From Candidatus Soleaferrea massiliensis AP7 (GTDB lineage: Bacteria; Bacillota; Clostridia; Oscillospirales; Ruminococcaceae): a DNA stretch of 64,000 nt. Made by a program: the position numbers and the translations under genes. The number at the start of each line of letters is the position of its first letter. Positions within the stretch are counted from its first letter, which is position 1. The DNA lies in assembly GCF_000820765.1 (NCBI RefSeq), contig NZ_CCYH01000016.1, positions 62,001-126,000 of the forward strand. Direction: 5' to 3'. Below are positions 60,401 through 64,000 of the stretch, piece after piece. The notes under the pieces are model-generated. The model worked only from the letters and a program-made list of their open reading frames with translations, did not search any database and was not told the DNA's origin.

Positions 60401-61428
60401 TTTGCGCGGACGGCTGTGTTGACGTCGTCCATCGTAATGGTGCCGTCTTCGAGGTTCTTTTTGATGGCGTCCGCATTGTTGTGCGTGCCGTTCGGGGTTT
60501 CCATGGTGACGCCGTTGTCGACCGTGAATTCATAGTTGCCGCCCCAGTCGGTCATGACCAGGCCGTCATAGCCCCACAGCTCCCGCAGAACGGTGCGCAG
60601 CAGGTAGGTGTCGGCGCAGGCGCTGACGCCGTTGACGTTGCCGTAGTTGGTCATAATGGCGGAAGCGCCGCCTTCTTTGATGGCCATCTCGGTGCTGGAG
60701 AGGTAGTTTTCATACAGTGTCTGCTCATCGACGTTGCCGATGCCGCCGAAGTGCTTCAGGGTCGCCATGGTGTTTTCAGACTGCATGCCCTGCGTCACAG
60801 CTGAGGAGATTTTGCCGGACAGGTACCAGTCCTCGCCGAACATATCCCTTGCGCGGCTGGTGGACAGCTGGCGGACGATGTCGTTCTGGTCGCCGAGCTG
60901 GTTGTTGCCGGAGTTCGCCTTGTTTTCCGCGCCGTACAGGACGCCGTATTCATAGGCGAGTTCATTGTCGAACGAGCTTGCGACGGAGATTTCGCTCGAA
61001 GGACGGGTCGTCTCGTAGCCGGCGTTTCCTTTGACGCCCATCGGGCCGTCGTACATGCGGATAACCGGAATGCCGAGTCTTGCAACGCCTTTCCAGTAGC
61101 CGGTTCCGTATGGCCGCTCAATATCCATGGCCGAGGTGTCCCAGCCCATGATGCCGTCTGCGCTGAGCATTTCGAACTTCTCTTCGTCGGTCAGTGTCTT
61201 CATCAGCGCGTCGATCTTCTGCTCGATCACGGTGTCCGATTCAATGACCAGAAAGTCCGAGGGATATTCCTCCGGGAAATCCGCCGTCAGGTTTCCGTAG
61301 CCGTCGTTGTGGATGTAGTCGCTCAGTTCCGAAGCGGAGGCCGGCAGACAGGTGAACATCGAAAATACCATAGCCGAAGCCATCACCGCGCAGAGAATCC
61401 TTTTTGAAAGTTTCTTCTTTGCATTCAT
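57472..61428 (-). CDS. Secreted, wall-anchored GH3 glycosidase
   Basis: A 1318-residue surface enzyme. Signal peptide (1 to about 33), GH3 N-terminal domain (about 65-365) with KHFG at 225-228 and the nucleophile Asp294 in VMTDWGG, and a GH3 C-terminal domain (about 395-860) interrupted by a PA14-like or lectin-like insert (about 530-660) and ending SYTDFDYELVGVEP. An FN3-like domain, three FIVAR-type helical repeats (about 1050-1240), a Ser/Asp/Lys-rich linker and a C-terminal NVNTGD plus hydrophobic helix and KKRRKEQ tail follow. The tail resembles variant sortase signals. Beta-glucosidase or xylosidase activity is likely; the sugar is not known. RBS GGAGCG precedes the ATG. Confidence 0.9.
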   Translation of the reverse strand: MNAKKKLSKRILCAVMASAMVFSMFTCLPASASELSDYIHNDGYGNLTADFPEEYPSDFLVIESDTVIEQKIDALMKTLTDEEKFEMLSADGIMGWDTSAMDIERPYGTGYWKGVARLGIPVIRMYDGPMGVKGNAGYETTRPSSEISVASSFDNELAYEYGVLYGAENKANSGNNQLGDQNDIVRQLSTSRARDMFGEDWYLSGKISSAVTQGMQSENTMATLKHFGGIGNVDEQTLYENYLSSTEMAIKEGGASAIMTNYGNVNGVSACADTYLLRTVLRELWGYDGLVMTDWGGNYEFTVDNGVTMETPNGTHNNADAIKKNLEDGTITMDDVNTAVRANLRALGEVGYLYMVQVSRDGTAAADVNPPDTIELPDVLVGEAREALLNKNNEKAIELAEKGAVLVKNENETLPLSSNENIAMIGLGSTHLVAGHMHECSFGSLRGLSVSPYDALSEIFSDANVKSYVAQDIVGEAVPSDVLYQDADTTEQGVIRTGTDGYGAENNGVDANINFVTNSLDYVNAEDGNAFPYGEQGANYTWTTYLKAPESGTYTLDVQAIAAPSISATIEIDGEEKNVSSAGGSLEIGTYASTNIVSTDTGLDIPKAGGGGGGFPGGSSKPSASNSFTLEAGKTYKITVSANGNYAENYSYQAGIKDMQVRLAWITPSQKENNYNDAIAAAGAEGTSVVLFAHSTESLTLDSDQTQLLNESIAAAKAAGNKVTLVLNTALPVDISAWVDDVDAILEMWLPGQGGGTAVANLLSGKTNPSGKLSVTWPNDFSADQSEIATNGRGNVGASTGPFVTKSEIKEGIFNGYKWYDAADKQDKVLYDFGYGLSYTDFDYELVGVEPSTTGVDEYGYDFKVKVTNNGTASGSDAPQIYIGAADLENGVYSPYDVSDSWRYSFSDGADETNVLEADYFPLIDGVQQAKYQLVGYERTGILDAGESETVTIHVSQRALSYWNVDLDEYYVRSDGTKDKYTVIEGDRNFYVGKSSDNFVETKVVNVSKEGGEEPDPDTQVNKKLLESAINYAKDRQKDADYKYVIEDVRKGFEASLAAAETVYADKNATKEEVFDAWTDLVKWIHGLGLQSGDKTLLLDAITAAGTYNLDNYVENGKQEFKDALSAAQELYEEDFATQTEIDDATDRLMNAILELRLKANKSNLDALLKQAKSKDLSLYTAASVQMLRTAIADAEDVMAADLSVDDQSKVAVQEIELQKALNNLELISDNGGDDSNTSKDPVNPDDSKPDDNQTDNSSKKPSSNVAGTGDVSTGSTAAGNKKKNVNTGDTTPIAAVLSLIAVGGLTAVLAKKRRKEQ

Positions 61429-61582
61429 TTTTTCATACGCTCCTTTACAAGATGGTTGTTGGTTTACAGATCAATATGTAAGCCCGGCCCCCTTTCGGTC
61501 AAAAGTTATAGCAAATCTCATCTCAAAATGAATAAATGTGGGCCCGCAGCGACCACGGCGCCCTTCGAGAGATGACGGCCCA

Positions 61583-61611
61583 ATTATAGCATGTGCATTT
61601 TTTCAAAACAA
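61583..61611 (-). promoter_or_regulatory. Promoter of the GH3 gene at 57472
   Basis: On the minus strand TTGTTT (61606-61611), 17 bp, TGCTATAAT with extended -10 (TATAAT 61583-61588). A TTGCGCAA palindrome lies just upstream (about 61617-61624) and could be a LacI-type half-site. The leader is about 150 nt. Confidence 0.7.
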
Positions 61612-61945
61612 CCGGTTTGCGCAACGTGTCGCACAGCGGAGTCAAGAGAAAGGGGGTGACAAAAAAACAAAAGAGTTTTTGTTGATTTTGACCAAATAGT
61701 TTGTGAATAAATGAACAAACCTATGAAACTATCCGATGAACGGCTGTGAAAAAGTACATATCAGCTCAGAAAAAAGATGCTTTTTTACAAAAATCCATAG
61801 AATCACATAAAAAATGCACATGCGGTCAGATGTAATATTTCACCATGATATTGATATTGCAACATTGAAAGCATAAAATTGGAAATTCATTTTGAAATAA
61901 TACATTTTATGGTGAAATGGTTCAACTTGCTGGGATTTCGTTTCG

Positions 61946-61974
61946 TTGTTTATTTGTGAAGAAATTGATATAAT
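61946..61974 (+). promoter_or_regulatory. Promoter of the GH3 gene at 62218
   Basis: TTGTTT (61946-61951), 17 bp, TGATATAAT with extended -10 (TATAAT 61969-61974). This has the same -35 and spacing as the divergent GH3 promoter. The leader is about 240 nt. The 330 nt between the two promoters are AT-rich and otherwise featureless. Confidence 0.7.
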
Positions 61975-62217
61975 CATTTTGTCGATTACTTCTGAAATAT
62001 AAAATGATCACAAAATATTTTTATTTTGCCTCTGCTTGATTTTTCAAGCCTTCATCCTGTGAAAATTTTATGATGGAAGAAAGAATCGTAACGGAAGTAC
62101 ACCTGAAAACCATGGAAAGAGAAAAGGAAGTGGTAACGAAATCTTGGAAAACAAAAAAATCGGTTACCAAAACTCTCAAGCGTATCGTTTATCTTATTAA
62201 GGAGGGAACTTAGGAAA

Positions 62218-64000
62218 ATGAGTAAAAAAATGTCAAGAGCAATGAAATCGGTACTGGCTTGTGCTTTAAGTGCAGCACTCGTACTGCCAACACTCCCTGT
62301 TTTTGCAGGAAACCTGCATCCGGACGGAAACGCGAAAGCTGTAGCCATTGAAGCTGCGGCCGAAGGCATCACGCTGATCAAAAATGAGGACAATGTCCTC
62401 CCGCTCAGCAAGGATCCGACCTATCCGGTATTCGGACAGGGCTGTATCACCCATGTTCCGGGCGGCGGCGGCTCCGGCGATATGAACATCGCGTCGACGA
62501 GCGTCCATGAGAGCGTCCTCGAGGGTATGAGGGATGCAGGCCTTAAATACGACGACACAACGCTCCGTATTTATAAAGAAGACGGAGACCCGGACTGGTA
62601 CAACGGCGGCAGCAGCAGAAACTTCGCGAATGAGGTTGCGTTAACGGCCGAGCAGGTGGCTGCGTCGAAGGAAAGCTCCAAATCGGACACCGCGCTTTAT
62701 GTTCTGCGCAGGGGCTCTTCGGAAGGCTCCGACCGCAACGCGACCAATAAGGAAGCGACAGCCGGCGGTTCCAGCGCCAATACCACCAGAGCCGCTACGA
62801 ACTACGAGCTCACCACAGTGGAACAGAACAACTTCGATCTGATCTGCGAAGAGTTTGACAACGTCGTTGTCATCATGAACGTTGTCGGCGTTACAGATTT
62901 GAGCTGGACGGAAAATTATCCGCAGATCAAAGGCATCATCTGCCCGTATACACCGGGAAGCTACGGCATGATCGCGCTGGGCCAGATTCTGGCAGGCGAC
63001 GTGAATCCGTCCGGTAAACTGGTTGACACCTGGGCGAAATCGCTCTCCGATTATCCGGCAAGGGCAATCGAAGGCTCCACCTTCGGCACAGGCGTCCAGA
63101 ACCCGGTCTATGCCGAGGACATCTATGTCGGATACCGTTACTTTGAAACCTTCGCACCGGACAGAGTCCTGTATGAGTTTGGTTTCGGCCTGTCCTACAC
63201 TTCTTTTGACATTCAGACGCTCGAAACCAAAGCGGACGCGGACAATGTCACCGTTACCGTAAAGGTTACCAACACCGGTAAAACCTATTCCGGTAAAGAA
63301 GTTGTGCAGGTTTACTACTCCGCACCGCAGGGCGTTCTTGGAAAAGCTGCCAAAGTGATGGGCGCTTACGCCAAAACGAAGGATCTCGCACCTGGTGAAA
63401 GCCAGAGACTCGAGATTTCCTTTAAGACAAACAACATGGCTTCTTATGACGACGCTGGTTTGACCGGCAATAAGAGCTGCTATGTCCTGGAAGCTGGAAA
63501 CTATGACATCTATGTCGGCAATTCTGTCAAGAATGTCGATAAGGTAACCACATACAATGTGCCGGAACTGAAAGTAACCGAGGAATGCACCGAAGCCATG
63601 ACACCGGTTGCCAACAATCAGGGCACTCCGTTCAACAGACTGACCCCTGACCAGAACGAAGACGGCACCTTCACAGCAAACATTGACCAGCAGGCTCCGT
63701 ATATCGAAGGCGACGAAGCGCGTGAAGCCCGCGTACAGGAAAGACGCGACACCGATCTGCCGTGGGTGGAGCTTACCGGCGAAGACAAGGGAGTCCAGTA
63801 TGTGGATGTCCTGAAGGAAGGTAAGGATCCTGAAACAGGCGCTTACAATTGGGGCGATTATATGGCCCAGATCCCGATGTCTGAACTGGTACAGATCGTT
63901 GGAAACAGCACCACCATGGGTACCAACAAGACTTTGGAAGATTTGACTGACGAACAGCGCGAAACGCTGCTTGCGAAATATCCGAACCCGACCCCTGCAC
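62218..64000 (+). CDS. Secreted GH3 glycosidase with permuted domain order, cut by window end
   Basis: The frame is open from ATG 62218 to the last base (594 codons). GGAGGGA lies about 10 nt upstream. A signal peptide (SVLACALSAALVLPTLPVFA) is followed directly by the GH3 C-terminal domain (about 40-330): AVAIEAAAEGITLIKNEDNVLPLS, VPGGGGSGDM, GDVNPSGKLVDTWAKSLSDYP, DIYVGYRYFETF, YEFGFGLSYTSF. Next is the FN3-like domain (about 335-440). The catalytic GH3 N-terminal domain seems to begin near residue 545 (YMAQIPMSELVQIV) and continues outside the window. This C-before-N order is known from some Ruminococcus beta-glucosidases. The nucleophile is not visible here. Confidence 0.88.
   Translation, partial: MSKKMSRAMKSVLACALSAALVLPTLPVFAGNLHPDGNAKAVAIEAAAEGITLIKNEDNVLPLSKDPTYPVFGQGCITHVPGGGGSGDMNIASTSVHESVLEGMRDAGLKYDDTTLRIYKEDGDPDWYNGGSSRNFANEVALTAEQVAASKESSKSDTALYVLRRGSSEGSDRNATNKEATAGGSSANTTRAATNYELTTVEQNNFDLICEEFDNVVVIMNVVGVTDLSWTENYPQIKGIICPYTPGSYGMIALGQILAGDVNPSGKLVDTWAKSLSDYPARAIEGSTFGTGVQNPVYAEDIYVGYRYFETFAPDRVLYEFGFGLSYTSFDIQTLETKADADNVTVTVKVTNTGKTYSGKEVVQVYYSAPQGVLGKAAKVMGAYAKTKDLAPGESQRLEISFKTNNMASYDDAGLTGNKSCYVLEAGNYDIYVGNSVKNVDKVTTYNVPELKVTEECTEAMTPVANNQGTPFNRLTPDQNEDGTFTANIDQQAPYIEGDEAREARVQERRDTDLPWVELTGEDKGVQYVDVLKEGKDPETGAYNWGDYMAQIPMSELVQIVGNSTTMGTNKTLEDLTDEQRETLLAKYPNPTPA

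Overview
The window is a stretch of a Gram-positive, probably spore-forming, gut-type Clostridia chromosome. An Oscillospirales-like member of the Firmicutes is the best guess. Supporting signs are the sporulation genes spoVB, yabP, yabQ and a ytaF-like gene, a type III glutamine synthetase, HPr kinase, WhiA and RapZ, NTGD-type cell-wall tails, a secreted M60 metallopeptidase and secreted GH3 glycosidases. Coding DNA is fairly GC-rich, promoters are plain sigma-A type, and intrinsic terminators are strong. I see no tRNA, rRNA, CRISPR array, prophage or intact insertion sequence.

Layout. 0-11 kb: 3' part of guaA with a shortened glutaminase domain, a small SRA-like protein, a lone prepilin, an acyl-CoA thioesterase, cca, a PPC-domain protein, hpf, a GT4 glycosyltransferase, then hprK, a PHP phosphoesterase and a ROK glucokinase. 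11.5-19.7 kb: murB, rapZ, whiA, dnaE and pfkA; a block of tandem hairpin repeats lies where yvcK usually sits. 20-26.4 kb: glutamine synthetase III, spoVB, mazG, hup and rqcP. 26.4-35 kb: a repeat-rich segment with a YtaF/MntP-type membrane protein, a TVP38-family protein, an oxidoreductase, rpsF-ssb-rpsR, a methyltransferase and a ROK repressor. 35-39.7 kb, minus strand: yabR, divIC, yabQ and yabP (the other half of the spoVB-mazG cluster), then aroK, aroE and fabD. 40-48 kb: fabH, fabG, fabF, accB, fabZ, accC, accD, accA and acpP, an almost complete type II fatty-acid operon without an enoyl reductase. 48-64 kb, cell surface: a small membrane-anchored protein, a VanY-like lipoprotein peptidase, a c-di-GMP-I riboswitch ahead of a 1386-residue M60 mucinase-like protein, an AgrC/AgrA-type two-component system, and two divergent secreted GH3 enzymes.

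How it fits together. Housekeeping modules (wall precursor synthesis, replication, glycolysis, translation, lipid synthesis) are interleaved with surface functions for attacking host or dietary glycans. HprK, glucokinase and PfkA point to HPr-based carbon control. The riboswitch ties the mucinase-like protein to c-di-GMP signalling, as known for a secreted protease of Clostridioides difficile.

The most unusual theme is in the non-coding DNA. Several intergenic regions carry degenerate tandem repeats of different sequence (periods about 26, 30, 33, 42 and 61 nt), and two of them sit where neighbouring genes are normally found. There is also a dispersed palindromic element in at least three copies, a likely inversion that split the yab cluster, and a relic of a duplicated gene end beside the large GH3 gene. 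The last gene (62218 to the window end) is an open reading frame cut by the window edge.
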